Shown: positions 15,634-24,182 of the stretch, piece by piece
Layout: every line of letters starts with the position of its first letter
Position numbering within the stretch: position 1 is the first letter of the stretch
Assembly: GCF_021049285.1 (NCBI RefSeq)
Contig: NZ_CP088017.1
Coordinates: forward strand, 2,057,380-2,121,379
DNA length: 64,000 nucleotides
Reading direction: 5' to 3'
DNA from: Ruania halotolerans
GTDB taxonomy: Bacteria > Actinomycetota > Actinomycetes > Actinomycetales > Beutenbergiaceae
Notes under the pieces: model-generated
Databases searched by the model: none
Told to the model about the DNA's origin: nothing
The model's input: the letters and a program-made list of their open reading frames with translations, nothing else
Position numbers and translations under genes: made by a program

Positions 15634-16413
15634 TCAGCCGCTCTCTGATGGAGGTCGACGCGCCTCGATGAGGAAGCGCGTCGAGTGGCTGACGAACGCA
15701 CCCTCGCGTCGGATCTGTTCATCGACGGCCCGGAGTTGACTGCGATAGGTGGTCGATGTGAAGTCCGGCACCGTCCAGAGCACCTTGCGCAGGAAGTGCA
15801 CCACGGAGGCGATGTCGAAGAACTCGACACGGCAGCGTGCGGTGCGCAGGTCAACGACATCGAGCCCGACGTGAGCGGCTGCCTGCGCGGCATCCTGCGG
15901 TCTTCTGCCGACGGGCGTGGTGTCCTCGCCCATCATTGCTCGAGTCAGTTCGATGTTGGTCGCGTGACCGACCTGCTGGGAGAGGAAAGTCCCACCTGGA
16001 CTGAGCACGCGAGCCACCTCAGACCACGGTGTGATCACCGGCAGGCGGGCGGTGACCAGATCGAAGGAAGCGTCGGCGAAAGGGAGAGGGCCGTCGTCGG
16101 GAGCGTGCACCACGTCGGCGCCCAGCGGCGCCAGCCGTGCACGCGCCACGTCGAGGTTCGGTGCCCAGGCCTCGGTGGCAGCAAGGCGCGGCGGGGGAGC
16201 GGCGATCTCAGCGAGGACCTCACCGCCCCCGGTCTGAAGGTCCAGCCCCGCCGAGGCGGTCGCCATGCGATCGCTCAGCATCTGCGCATACCGCCACGGT
16301 GGGCGCTCTTCAGTGGCTCGTCCTTCGAACCAGGAGAAGTCCCACCCGTCCAGGGCAACGGCGTCTCCCTCGGCGACGAGCTGGTCGAAAGTGGCTGAGG
16401 TGCTCGATGACAT
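15634..16413 (-). CDS. SAM-dependent class I methyltransferase
   Basis: A 259-residue methyltransferase-fold protein. It starts with FDQLVAEGDAVALDGWDFSW and FEGRATEERPPW, typical of an actinobacterial subgroup. The SAM region is LDLQTGGGEVL (motif I), followed by PNLDVARARL (motif II) and LPFADASFDLVTARLPV (motif IV-like). Motif I departs from GxGxG as TGGGE, normal for this subgroup. The substrate is unknown. Start ATG 16413 fits the homologous N-terminus; ATG 16455 would add 14 residues. It is divergent from the YciO-type gene with 68 bases between. Confidence 0.8.
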   Translation of the reverse strand: MSSSTSATFDQLVAEGDAVALDGWDFSWFEGRATEERPPWRYAQMLSDRMATASAGLDLQTGGGEVLAEIAAPPPRLAATEAWAPNLDVARARLAPLGADVVHAPDDGPLPFADASFDLVTARLPVITPWSEVARVLSPGGTFLSQQVGHATNIELTRAMMGEDTTPVGRRPQDAAQAAAHVGLDVVDLRTARCRVEFFDIASVVHFLRKVLWTVPDFTSTTYRSQLRAVDEQIRREGAFVSHSTRFLIEARRPPSESG

Positions 16414-16481
16414 GCGCCAAGACTGCCGCGCGTGCCCCGTTTCGGGCGAGAGCATTTGCTGATCCGTGCTTAGGGTGGAGT

Positions 16482-17102
16482 ATGGCGCGATACTTCGATG
16501 TGCACCCCGTGAACCCGCAGCCCCGGTCCATCCGCCAAACGGCGGAGATCATTCGTGATGGCGGCCTCGTCGCCTATCCGACGGACTCCTGTTACGCCCT
16601 CGGTGCACAACTCGGCAACCAGCAGGCCAAGGATAGGATCCTGTCCTTGCGCAAGCTCGACGATCGGCACCACTTCACCCTCGTGTGTGCGGACTTCGCT
16701 CAGCTCGGACAGTTCGTGCATGTGGACAATGCGGTATTCCGTGCCGTGAAGGCTGCGACTCCTGGCAGCTACACATTCATCCTGCCGGCCACCAAGGAAG
16801 TTCCGCGGCGGCTGCTACACCCGAAGAAGAAGACCGTCGGAGTTCGGATCCCGGACCATCCGGTGGTGCACGCCTTGTTGGCCGAGCTCAACGAGCCGCT
16901 GCTCTCCAGCACCCTGCTGCTGCCGGACCGCGAGGAACCGATGACGGATGGGTGGGAGATCAAGGAGGAACTCGATCACCTGGTCGATGCGGTGATCGAT
17001 GCGGGGGAGTGCGGAGAACAGCCGACCACGGTGGTGGACCTGTCCGAAGGAGTGGCAGAGGTGGTGCGTTACGGCGCAGGTGACCCGACGCCGTTCGAGT
17101 AG
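16482..17102 (+). CDS. L-threonylcarbamoyladenylate synthase family protein (YciO type)
   Basis: A 206-residue protein with the Sua5/YciO/YrdC fold, the same length as E. coli YciO. Seen are GGLVAYPTDSCYALGAQ, RILSLRKLDDRHHFTLVCAD, PGSYTFILPATKEVPRR, and VGVRIPDHPV. The KxR of true TsaC (KxRxxxRP) appears as LRKLDDRHH, as in the YciO branch, so the role in t6A synthesis is uncertain. TAGGGT (16471-16476) ends five bases before the ATG, suggesting leaderless expression. The 234 bases after the stop contain no gene I recognise. Confidence 0.85.
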   Translation: MARYFDVHPVNPQPRSIRQTAEIIRDGGLVAYPTDSCYALGAQLGNQQAKDRILSLRKLDDRHHFTLVCADFAQLGQFVHVDNAVFRAVKAATPGSYTFILPATKEVPRRLLHPKKKTVGVRIPDHPVVHALLAELNEPLLSSTLLLPDREEPMTDGWEIKEELDHLVDAVIDAGECGEQPTTVVDLSEGVAEVVRYGAGDPTPFE

Positions 17103-17336
17103 CCCACCACCGGGTGGTCCTCCTCCGCTCTGGTATCGGTCGAGGGCCTGCTCGGCGACAGTCTCCAGGCAGGCCCCGTGTGCCGGGCAAGGCCGGCGCT
17201 CACCTGCACAAGGAGCTGCCCGAGAGTGACGTCCTGACGATCGCCCCACCAGGGAACGACGCCCGGCGCGTCCTCATCGCGCGAGCCAATCGTCGTGTTC
17301 GCCGGGCCGCTGCGGGCTGCTGTTGGCGCTGCGGCG

Positions 17337-18500
17337 TCAGCCGGCAGGGGATTCACCCGAGCCGGCGAGGGGGAGCCGCACTTCGAACCTGCTTCCCGCG
17401 CCGACGTTGGCCACACTGACCTCGCCGCGGTGCGCCCGGACGATGCCGCGGACGATGGCCAGGCCCAGGCCGGCGCCGGTGGAGCGGCCCCATACCGATG
17501 GCGGCGTTCGGGAGTCGGTACCGCGCCAGCCGGTTCGGAAAATCTCGGAGAAGTCCTCCTCTGCGATGCCACCACCGGCGTCGAGCACACTCAGGACCGC
17601 GTTGCCGTGGGAATCACTGGCAGTCTCGAGGCACACCTCAGTGCCTGTGGGGGAGTGCTGGATGGCGTTCATCAGGAGGTTCTCCACCACCCGGGTCAGT
17701 TCGCGTGGATCGCCCAGGATCACCGGTCCGGGGCCGCCGAGTGCACGGAGCCGCACGTCCCGTGCCTCGGCGATGGGGCGTAGATCTGCGACGGCATCGG
17801 AGACCAGATCGTACAGCGAGACCTCTTCGGGACTCAGGGTGAATGTGCCTGACTCGAGTGTGGAGAGTTCGAACAGGTCGTCGACCATGCTGGAGAGGTG
17901 ATCGACCTGGGAGCGCATCTGCCGGTGGTATCGGGAGGGGTCGGCAGCCATCCCGTCCTCAAGGGCTTCAGCCATCACCCGCAGCCCGGCCAGTGGCGTG
18001 CGCAGGTCGTGGGAGATCCAGGCGAACAGCTCTCGGCGGGAGGCATCCGCCGAGGCGAGTTCGGCACGGGCTTCGTCGAGGCGGCGGCTCGTCGTGGCAA
18101 GGTCGTCGGCGAGCCGGGCCATTTCGGAGTGGTCACGTGGGTGGCCGGCGTGCTCGACGCGCTCCCCGGCCCCGATCGCTCGCGCCATCCGGCGTAGCTC
18201 GGCTGCCTCCCTGGCGAACAGGCGGCTCAGTACCAGGGCGAGGCCGAACGAGCTCAACGCTGCTGTCGTGGCAACGTAGAGCAGCACGGTGAGATCGTGT
18301 TCGGAGATGTACATACCCTGAGCGATTGCGACCATGGCGGCCACGACGGCAAGCATGCCGGTGGCGGCCACCACGACGATCCGCACTCCCATGGTGGCGC
18401 TTCGGGTCAGGTGCAGGGCGAGTAAGCCGAGCAGCCCGGCACCGAGGGCGCAGGCGAGCGAGACAGCGATGATGACCGCAAGGTCACCTGCCGGGATCAT
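17337..18500 (-). CDS. Sensor histidine kinase (HAMP-less membrane type, OmpR-system partner)
   Basis: A 387-residue membrane histidine kinase. Three hydrophobic segments occupy residues 6-31, 39-62 and 70-96, with no large extracellular loop. A HAMP-like linker follows, then HisKA with the phospho-acceptor His164 in ISHDLRTPLAGLR, and the ATPase domain with N-box ENLLMNAIQHS, G1 LDAGGGI and G2 STGAGLGLAIVRGI. Short external loops suggest sensing in the membrane or cytoplasm. ATG 18500 overlaps the regulator stop (ATGA), so kinase follows regulator in one operon. The stimulus is unknown. Confidence 0.9.
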   Translation of the reverse strand: MIPAGDLAVIIAVSLACALGAGLLGLLALHLTRSATMGVRIVVVAATGMLAVVAAMVAIAQGMYISEHDLTVLLYVATTAALSSFGLALVLSRLFAREAAELRRMARAIGAGERVEHAGHPRDHSEMARLADDLATTSRRLDEARAELASADASRRELFAWISHDLRTPLAGLRVMAEALEDGMAADPSRYHRQMRSQVDHLSSMVDDLFELSTLESGTFTLSPEEVSLYDLVSDAVADLRPIAEARDVRLRALGGPGPVILGDPRELTRVVENLLMNAIQHSPTGTEVCLETASDSHGNAVLSVLDAGGGIAEEDFSEIFRTGWRGTDSRTPPSVWGRSTGAGLGLAIVRGIVRAHRGEVSVANVGAGSRFEVRLPLAGSGESPAG

Positions 18501-19210
18501 GCGTCCGGCTCCACATCGAGCCGATACCCCACGCCCCACACGGTGGCCAGCGTGGTCGGGTTGGCGGGATCGTCCTCGATCTTCTCTCGCAGACGGCGGA
18601 CGGTCACCGTGATTGTGGACAGGTCGCCGAAGTCCCAGCCCCAGACGGCGCGCAGCAGGGCGTCGCGGCTGAATGCCTGCCGGGGGTGCTTGAGCAGGAA
18701 GGCGAGGAGGTCGAACTCCCGCGTGGACAGGGCGAGTGCGGTACCGCGCTTCTTGGCGATCCGGGCGGCTGCATCCAGGTGGAACTCGCCCAGGTCGAAC
18801 GGCGCCTCGGGTGTGGTCTCGTCGATCGTGCGGCGCAGGATGGAACGGACGCGGAGCGCCAGTTCCCGTGGTGAGAATGGTTTGGTCAGGTAGTCGTCTG
18901 CTCCCGCCTCGAGGCCGTCGATCCGGTTGTCGGTAGAGCCCAAGGCCGTCAGCATGAGCACCGGAGTGTGGTGCTCGGCGCGGATTCGGCGGCACACCTC
19001 GAGGCCGTCGATCCCAGGCAGCATCCGGTCGAGGACCACCAGATCTGGTTCTCGCTTCTGCACGGCGCGGATCGCCGCGATCCCGTCGGTGGCTTGGCTG
19101 ACGAGATATCCGGCCGACTCGAGGTAGGTCGTGGCCACCTCAAGCACAGTCGGGTCGTCCTCGACCACCAGCACTCGGCGGTCGGTCAAGGCGTCATCGG
19201 GATCGGACAC
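18497..19210 (-). CDS. OmpR/PhoB-family response regulator
   Basis: A 237-residue regulator: receiver domain (about residues 12-125) with acidic pocket ED18-19, phospho-acceptor Asp61 in LVVLDRMLPGIDGLE, and Lys in YLTKPFSPREL. The C-terminal winged helix domain has LSTREFDLLAFLLKHPRQAF and the recognition region VRRLREKIEDDPANP with GVGYRL. It is upstream of, and overlaps by four bases, its cognate kinase gene. Start ATG 19210 gives the normal length. Confidence 0.92.
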   Translation of the reverse strand: MSDPDDALTDRRVLVVEDDPTVLEVATTYLESAGYLVSQATDGIAAIRAVQKREPDLVVLDRMLPGIDGLEVCRRIRAEHHTPVLMLTALGSTDNRIDGLEAGADDYLTKPFSPRELALRVRSILRRTIDETTPEAPFDLGEFHLDAAARIAKKRGTALALSTREFDLLAFLLKHPRQAFSRDALLRAVWGWDFGDLSTITVTVRRLREKIEDDPANPTTLATVWGVGYRLDVEPDA

Positions 19211-19301
19211 CTTCGCAGGATAGGCGGCCCGTGCCTGTGGGGCTCCCCGGGTGGTGGCATCCGACGCTACTGTCCGTGGTTTGTCACCACCTCACCACCG
19301 C

Positions 19302-19335
19302 CCGAACATCACGTGGTTCGGCGGGGGAATTCCCC
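19302..19335. promoter_or_regulatory. Pair of palindromes between two two-component operons
   Basis: Two dyads lie back to back: CCGAAC (19302-19307) with GTTCGG (19316-19321), an eight-base loop; and a perfect 12-base palindrome GGGGAATTCCCC (19324-19335). They lie upstream of the OmpR-type operon and downstream of the NarL-type one. They could be operator sites or a terminator of the NarL-type operon; there is no T-run. Confidence 0.35.
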
Positions 19336-19370
19336 GTGTCGAGCTGCCTTCGGGCGCGGCAGGTGGGGGC

Positions 19371-20003
19371 TCATGTCCGGGGCAGGAGCCCGTGGGTCCA
19401 TGCGATCACGACGGCGTTGGTCCGGTCGCGTGCGCCAAGCTTGCCGATCAGGTGCGCGACGTGTGTGCGTACGGTCTCCACACCGAGTATCAGGTGTGCG
19501 GCGATTTCGGCATTCGTCAGCCCTTCGGCGACCAGGGCGAGCACCTCGAGTTCCCGGTCGGTCAGCCGGGGTCCTCGCCAGGTCGCCCCTGAACGTGTCG
19601 TCAGTAGCATGCGAACCTGGTCCGGGAAGACCAGGCTCTGCCCATCGGCGACGGTGCGGACCGCGTTGACGACCTGGTCAGCGGTGCTGCGCTTCAACAA
19701 GAATCCCGCCGCTCCGGCGTGCAGGGCAGCTTCGACGTAGTCGTCGTGGCCGAACGTCGTCAACACCAGTACTTTCGGTGGATCTGCCTTGCGCAGCAGC
19801 AGTTCTGTGGCCCGGAGACCATCGATCCCGGGCATTCGCACGTCCATCACCACGACGTCGGGCTGAGTACGCCCAACGATCTCGATGGCTTCGGCACCGT
19901 CTCCTGCCTCGCCGACGACTTCGAGGTCGGGTTCGGCTTCCAGGATCATCCGGATGCCTTGGCGGATCAGTGGCTCATCGTCGACGAGGAGGACGGTGAT
20001 CAT
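19371..20003 (-). CDS. NarL/LuxR-family response regulator
   Basis: A 210-residue regulator: receiver with DDE8-10, Asp54 in VVMDVRMPGIDGL, Thr/Lys switch residues in VLTTFGHDDYVEAAL and FLLKRS; then the LuxR-type helix-turn-helix LTDRELEVLALVAEGLTNAE, IAAHLILGVETVRTHVAHLI. ATG 20003 overlaps the kinase stop by four bases. The trio membrane protein-kinase-regulator is transcribed together from about 22.4 kb downward. The regulated genes are not evident nearby. Confidence 0.92.
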   Translation of the reverse strand: MITVLLVDDEPLIRQGIRMILEAEPDLEVVGEAGDGAEAIEIVGRTQPDVVVMDVRMPGIDGLRATELLLRKADPPKVLVLTTFGHDDYVEAALHAGAAGFLLKRSTADQVVNAVRTVADGQSLVFPDQVRMLLTTRSGATWRGPRLTDRELEVLALVAEGLTNAEIAAHLILGVETVRTHVAHLIGKLGARDRTNAVVIAWTHGLLPRT

Positions 20004-21277
20004 GTCTGCTCCGATCGTGGCCGCGAGTCTGCCGGCACGGGAATCGTGGCGACCACGTGCCACTCTCGGTCAGCTCCCGCAGGGGCCGTGCCCGCCGTGG
20101 CAGATCCGCTCGGCACCGGGCCGGCCGTCACCGTACCCTCCAGGACGGCGGCACGCTCTTGCATGCCGGCTATCCCGCGGGTAGAGCGGCTGGTGCGAGG
20201 TTGACGGCCCCCAGTCGGCAGCGCATTCGTGACGCGCAGCTCGAGGACATCGGCGGTCTGGTCGATGGTGACGGTGACTGGGGCGTCACCGCCGTGGCGG
20301 TGGGCATTGGTCAGCGCCTCGGCAAGGATGTTCAGTGCGGTGTTCCACACGAGTTGAGGGACGCCCGAGTGCGTGTCGCGGAGGTCGACAGTCAGGCCGG
20401 CCGCGCGGTGCCGTTCCACGAGGTGAACCAGGTCGTCTGTTGACGGTGCCCGGACGGTACCCCGTACGGGTGGCGCATCGGGATTGCGCAGCAGTCCGAG
20501 CAGGTGGTCCAACTCGTCCTGGGCACCGCGGGAGGTCTGCTCGATGACTGCTAGGGCGGCATCGATTCGGTCGGGCTGGGAGATCACGACCCGCTGTGCG
20601 GCAGCGGCCTGGATGCTGATGATCGAGAGGGCGTGACCGATTCCATCGTGAAGCTCCCGAGCGAGGGCGGTGTGGCGGCGTTCCTCGGCGAGCCGAGTCT
20701 CGGCGAGTGCGAGCCGGTCGGCCGCCGTTGGGCCGAGCAGGAGAGGAGCCAGGCGGACGGCAGCCCATCCGCATCCGAGTGGGCCGGCGATCGCGGCGCC
20801 GAGAAGGCCGATGCCGATCAGTGCCGACAGCCAGATGGGATACTCCCAGCCGAGTGTGGCGAGCTGCGTCTCGTTCCCGAACGCAGTCCAGGTTGCGGTG
20901 AGCACGGCGCCAGGCAGGAGGCCGAACACACAGAATCCACTGATCAGGCCCGCTGCGGTCTGGAGCACCGTCCATAGAGCGGTGCCCGCCCGATGACGCG
21001 CACGCATCGGCTCCGGGACCACGAGTGGAGCCGGCACCCTGAGCAACGTGAGGGCCGCCGTCACCTGGATCTCCCTGACCCCGGGCAAAAGGCCAACGAC
21101 GGCGGCCACGAGCAACGCCCCGACTGCGCCACCGAGCACGGTGGGCCGTGCGAGGCCGACCGCCGTCGAATCCTGCACGGCGATGCCGGCGACCGTACCG
21201 GTCAGGAGCGCGGCGGCGAGGCCGATCGCGGCGCCGAGCATCAACCAGGCGCCGCGCAGCAGGAAGGTCCGGATCAC
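20000..21277 (-). CDS. NarL-type sensor histidine kinase (HisKA_3)
   Basis: A 425-residue kinase. The N-terminal 180 residues carry four to five hydrophobic segments (residues 8-36, 45-66, 108-130, 148-180). HisKA_3 dimerisation domain has ARELHDGIGHALSIISIQ with His210; the ATPase domain has LNILAEALTNAHRHG and STRGIAGMQERA. A Gly/Ala/Pro-rich insert sits near the C-terminus. GTG 21277 overlaps the stop of the upstream membrane protein (GTGA), favouring this over earlier starts in the same frame. Confidence 0.9.
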   Translation of the reverse strand: MIRTFLLRGAWLMLGAAIGLAAALLTGTVAGIAVQDSTAVGLARPTVLGGAVGALLVAAVVGLLPGVREIQVTAALTLLRVPAPLVVPEPMRARHRAGTALWTVLQTAAGLISGFCVFGLLPGAVLTATWTAFGNETQLATLGWEYPIWLSALIGIGLLGAAIAGPLGCGWAAVRLAPLLLGPTAADRLALAETRLAEERRHTALARELHDGIGHALSIISIQAAAAQRVVISQPDRIDAALAVIEQTSRGAQDELDHLLGLLRNPDAPPVRGTVRAPSTDDLVHLVERHRAAGLTVDLRDTHSGVPQLVWNTALNILAEALTNAHRHGGDAPVTVTIDQTADVLELRVTNALPTGGRQPRTSRSTRGIAGMQERAAVLEGTVTAGPVPSGSATAGTAPAGADREWHVVATIPVPADSRPRSEQT

Positions 21278-22413
21278 GGGACCATTCTTGCGGTCGGCAC
21301 GGTGAGGCTGTGGGGAGCGCCCGGCGTGGCGCCGGGTTCTTTCGGCTGGTGTTCGGCGGACACGGCGCGGTGTCCGGCGTATCCCCAGACGGCGAGGGCC
21401 AACATCGGACCCCAGAACCAGACCGGCAGGATCCAGAAGTAGGCGTCGAGCGGTCCCGCCAGCGCAACCCAGCCCACTGCCGCCAGACAGACCAGTCCCG
21501 CCACGATGCCGCCGGGGACGATGGCGAACGCGGGCGGGACGATGCGCCCTCCGACCCGTGGCATCCACTCCGGGAATCGCTCACCCCACGGCCGGATCAG
21601 GCCAATCGTCAGGACCGAGCCCATCCAGGCACCGAGGGAGAGCAGCATCCCCCATGCGGTGATCGACGGGTCGCCGCTGGGGTGCGCGCCGATCGGCCAG
21701 GGAGTGAGCCAGCTGAGTCGGATCACGGCATAGGGGAGAGGGCCGAGGGCTGCCAGCACCGTGACCGGTACGCGGAATCGTACGACGAAGGCTGTGGCCG
21801 CCCGGCCCGGGGTGCTTGATCGTGCCGCGAGTGCCGCGGAGGCGACCCAGAGGCCAGTGGCCGTGAGGGTGAGGACGATGATCCAGAGAATCCCGGCACG
21901 CTCGAGCAGGGCACCGCCAGCGCTCGATACCCCACCCACGAGTGGCTCGCGGACGATGACCGCGGCGGCCACGCCGACGATCAGCAGTCCGCCGAGCGGT
22001 GCCCGGGCCCGCGGGATCCGGATCATTGCGACGATCGCCACGACCAGGGCGACGAACGGGAGTGCCAGTGCCACCAGGTAACCGGCCATCGAGAGACCGG
22101 TGAGGCCAGCGGTCGCGGTTGCCATCCCGACGGCGACTACTGGTGCGGTCGCCCGGGCGGCGCCGTCGCGATGGGGGACTATTGCGCCGATGGCCGCGAC
22201 GATCGCGCCGGTCAGGGCGAGTGCGGTGAGCAACGCAGTGTAGGCAGGCAGCGACATCGCCTGACTGAGCAGGGATAGTTGGCCGTCGGCGTACGGATTC
22301 AGGTGCGGTTGGGCGAGCCAGAACAGACAGTGCCCCAGGAGGACTGTCGACGCGAGCGCTGTCACGCCGATGAGGCGGCGGGGGAGTCGTGCGGAGCTGG
22401 TCGGAGTGTTCAT
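21274..22413 (-). CDS. Polytopic membrane protein upstream of a two-component system
   Basis: A 379-residue integral membrane protein with about ten predicted helices and no family I recognise. Hydrophobic segments start at LIGVTALASTVLLGHCLFWL and continue to FWGPMLALAVWGYAGH near the end; the C-terminus is Pro/Ala-rich and cytoplasmic. ATG 22413 is chosen because the preceding in-frame residues look non-coding. The stop overlaps the kinase start, so it is co-expressed with the kinase/regulator pair and may be an accessory sensor; that is inference. Confidence 0.75.
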   Translation of the reverse strand: MNTPTSSARLPRRLIGVTALASTVLLGHCLFWLAQPHLNPYADGQLSLLSQAMSLPAYTALLTALALTGAIVAAIGAIVPHRDGAARATAPVVAVGMATATAGLTGLSMAGYLVALALPFVALVVAIVAMIRIPRARAPLGGLLIVGVAAAVIVREPLVGGVSSAGGALLERAGILWIIVLTLTATGLWVASAALAARSSTPGRAATAFVVRFRVPVTVLAALGPLPYAVIRLSWLTPWPIGAHPSGDPSITAWGMLLSLGAWMGSVLTIGLIRPWGERFPEWMPRVGGRIVPPAFAIVPGGIVAGLVCLAAVGWVALAGPLDAYFWILPVWFWGPMLALAVWGYAGHRAVSAEHQPKEPGATPGAPHSLTVPTARMVP

Positions 22414-22694
22414 GGATCCAGAATCGTCGTCGAGCTCAGACCCCGGGTCCCCCACCTGGGTGATCGTTGGCGGCAGGAGAGCCCCGCCTGGGTGAGCCGG
22501 CTGTGTCGAAAGCCCTCGGAACGCTGCGCCTGCTGTGGCTCCGTCCGTCAACGCTGCCGTTCGAAGAGATCCGGGACGGCGTGAAACATCCATGCGATGT
22601 CAGACCTGGATGTGAGGATCGGGGCGTGGTTCGTTCGGCGAGGCGGCGGTGGTGACTCGCATGACGGTGGAGAGCTGGGTTGCTCGTGCAGCTA
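22414..22694. other. Intergenic region with no recognised gene
   Basis: No credible coding frame or RNA gene is seen in this stretch between the divergent membrane-protein and HNH genes. Promoters of both must lie here; only the HNH-side promoter (22695-22714) is recognisable. Confidence 0.5.
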
Positions 22695-22714
22695 TCGAAC
22701 AGATGTGCTATGCT
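22695..22714 (+). promoter_or_regulatory. LexA-like (SOS) box overlapping a -10 element
   Basis: TCGAAC-AGAT-GTGCTA matches the actinobacterial LexA box TCGAAC-N4-GTTCGA at ten of twelve positions (left arm perfect). TATGCT (22709-22714) is a likely -10 directly after it, 23 bases before the HNH start. DUF222/HNH (13E12-type) genes in mycobacteria are known members of the SOS regulon, which supports this reading. Confidence 0.55.
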
Positions 22715-22737
22715 GATGCAACTGGAAGGGGTTCTTG

Positions 22738-24171
22738 ATGGCGCAGACGACGCACTCGCGGGGGAGTGTGGTGGCGCGCGTCGAGGCCTTGGTTGCCGAG
22801 GCTCGTGAGCTGGCTGCGTTGGACCTGCTGGGTGAGGTCGATTCGGTAGAACTGCCCAGGCTGGTCAACGCGGTGGAGGAGTTGGGCAGGGTTCAGGGGG
22901 CGTTGTCGGTGAACGTGGCCCGGGCGATGGAGGCTGATGGCGGGTGGGCGTTGTCTGGAGCACGTACCTTTGCCTCGTGGTGGGCAACACGCACGGGTCA
23001 CCATCAGGTGGCTGCGCGGCGTGAGGTGAAGCTCGCGCGAGATGTGCGCGACCATCTGCCTGGCGCGGGTGTGGCATTGAGTGCGGGGGAGATCAGTGGT
23101 GATCATCTGCAGGCACTGTCATCGCATGCGACGCGTACGGAGCGGCTGCGGGAGCAGTTGCGTGATGAGCAGATGGGGGAGGAGTTCCTGCTGACGCATG
23201 CGAGAGCGATGGATGCGACATCGTTCTCCAAGGTGGTGCGGGCGTGGGCGGTGGCGGCGGACCCTGAGGCCGCGGATCGCGATTGGGTGGAGGACTCGGT
23301 GGCTGAGCACATGTTCCTGTCGAAGACGATGGGTGGATGGGCGTTCCGCGGCTGGTTGGGTGATGCCAGCGGGGTCGCCTTGGACGAGGTGTTGACCGCG
23401 CGCATGGGTATTCCAGCGGCCGGGGATGAACGGCTGCCCTCGCAACGTCGGGCGGCAGCATTGTTGGACGTGGCTCGTCAGGTGTTGGATTCGGGGGAGT
23501 TGCTACCGGGGGCGCGAGTGCGTCCCCATGTGGCGGTGACGGTGCCGTTTGAGACGTTGGAGCGGTTGATCGAGGCCAGTGATCCGGCCCAGCAGGAGGG
23601 GGTGCCGGTGCCGAGCCTGGATCCCGGCCCACGCACCGGCCCTGCAGGTGTGGTGCGGGATACCCTCGATGGAGTTCTCCATGATGAGGTCGAGGTTGAG
23701 AGCGATCCGCTGGAGGGTGCGGTGATCAGCACCAGCATTGATCCCGAGGTGATGCGTGGTGCGGAGCCGGCCACGTTGGCTGATGAGACGCCTATTCCGC
23801 CGGCGTTGTTGGCGCGATTGGTGTGTGAGGGGGAGTTCCACCGGGTGATCTTCGGTCCCGAGTCGGAGATCCTCGATGCGGGCAGAGCACGCCGGTTGTT
23901 CTCCCCGGGTCAAGCACGGGCGGTGATCGCCAGGGACAGGCACTGCCAGTATCCGGGCTGCCATGCACCACCGGGCAGGGGCGAGATCCACCACTCGGTG
24001 TGGTGGTACGAACACCACGGCAACACTGATGTCAAGGATGGGGTGCTGTTGTGCTGGCATCACCATGACTGGGTCCATCAGATGAGCATCACCATCGAAC
24101 GCCGTGGTGGGCGGTGGCGATTCATCAAACCCAGCGGCCTTGAAGTCTCTGCCCAAACCCAGGCGGCCTAA
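22738..24171 (+). CDS. DUF222 / HNH endonuclease domain protein (13E12 family)
   Basis: A 477-residue protein: N-terminal helical DUF222 region (residues about 30-330, with GEISGDHLQALSSHATRTER and similar) and a C-terminal HNH domain. The HNH region has CQYPGCHAPPGRGEIHHSVW, then NTDVKDGVLLCWHHHDWVHQ, giving the zinc-type cysteines and catalytic histidines. Such genes are abundant in actinobacterial genomes, often as dispersed copies; function is unclear, with DNA damage links. GGAAGGGG lies seven bases upstream of ATG 22738. A LexA-like box precedes it. Synonymous-site composition seems more G/T-rich (many GTG, TTG, GGG) than neighbours, which fits a mobile-like family. Confidence 0.88.
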   Translation: MAQTTHSRGSVVARVEALVAEARELAALDLLGEVDSVELPRLVNAVEELGRVQGALSVNVARAMEADGGWALSGARTFASWWATRTGHHQVAARREVKLARDVRDHLPGAGVALSAGEISGDHLQALSSHATRTERLREQLRDEQMGEEFLLTHARAMDATSFSKVVRAWAVAADPEAADRDWVEDSVAEHMFLSKTMGGWAFRGWLGDASGVALDEVLTARMGIPAAGDERLPSQRRAAALLDVARQVLDSGELLPGARVRPHVAVTVPFETLERLIEASDPAQQEGVPVPSLDPGPRTGPAGVVRDTLDGVLHDEVEVESDPLEGAVISTSIDPEVMRGAEPATLADETPIPPALLARLVCEGEFHRVIFGPESEILDAGRARRLFSPGQARAVIARDRHCQYPGCHAPPGRGEIHHSVWWYEHHGNTDVKDGVLLCWHHHDWVHQMSITIERRGGRWRFIKPSGLEVSAQTQAA

Positions 24172-24182
24172 GCCACCTGGCA

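Noticed and set aside
17103-17120. Hairpin ACCACC-G-GGTGGT after the YciO-type gene as a terminator
   Set aside because: The loop is a single base and no T-run follows; a real stem would be only about four pairs.
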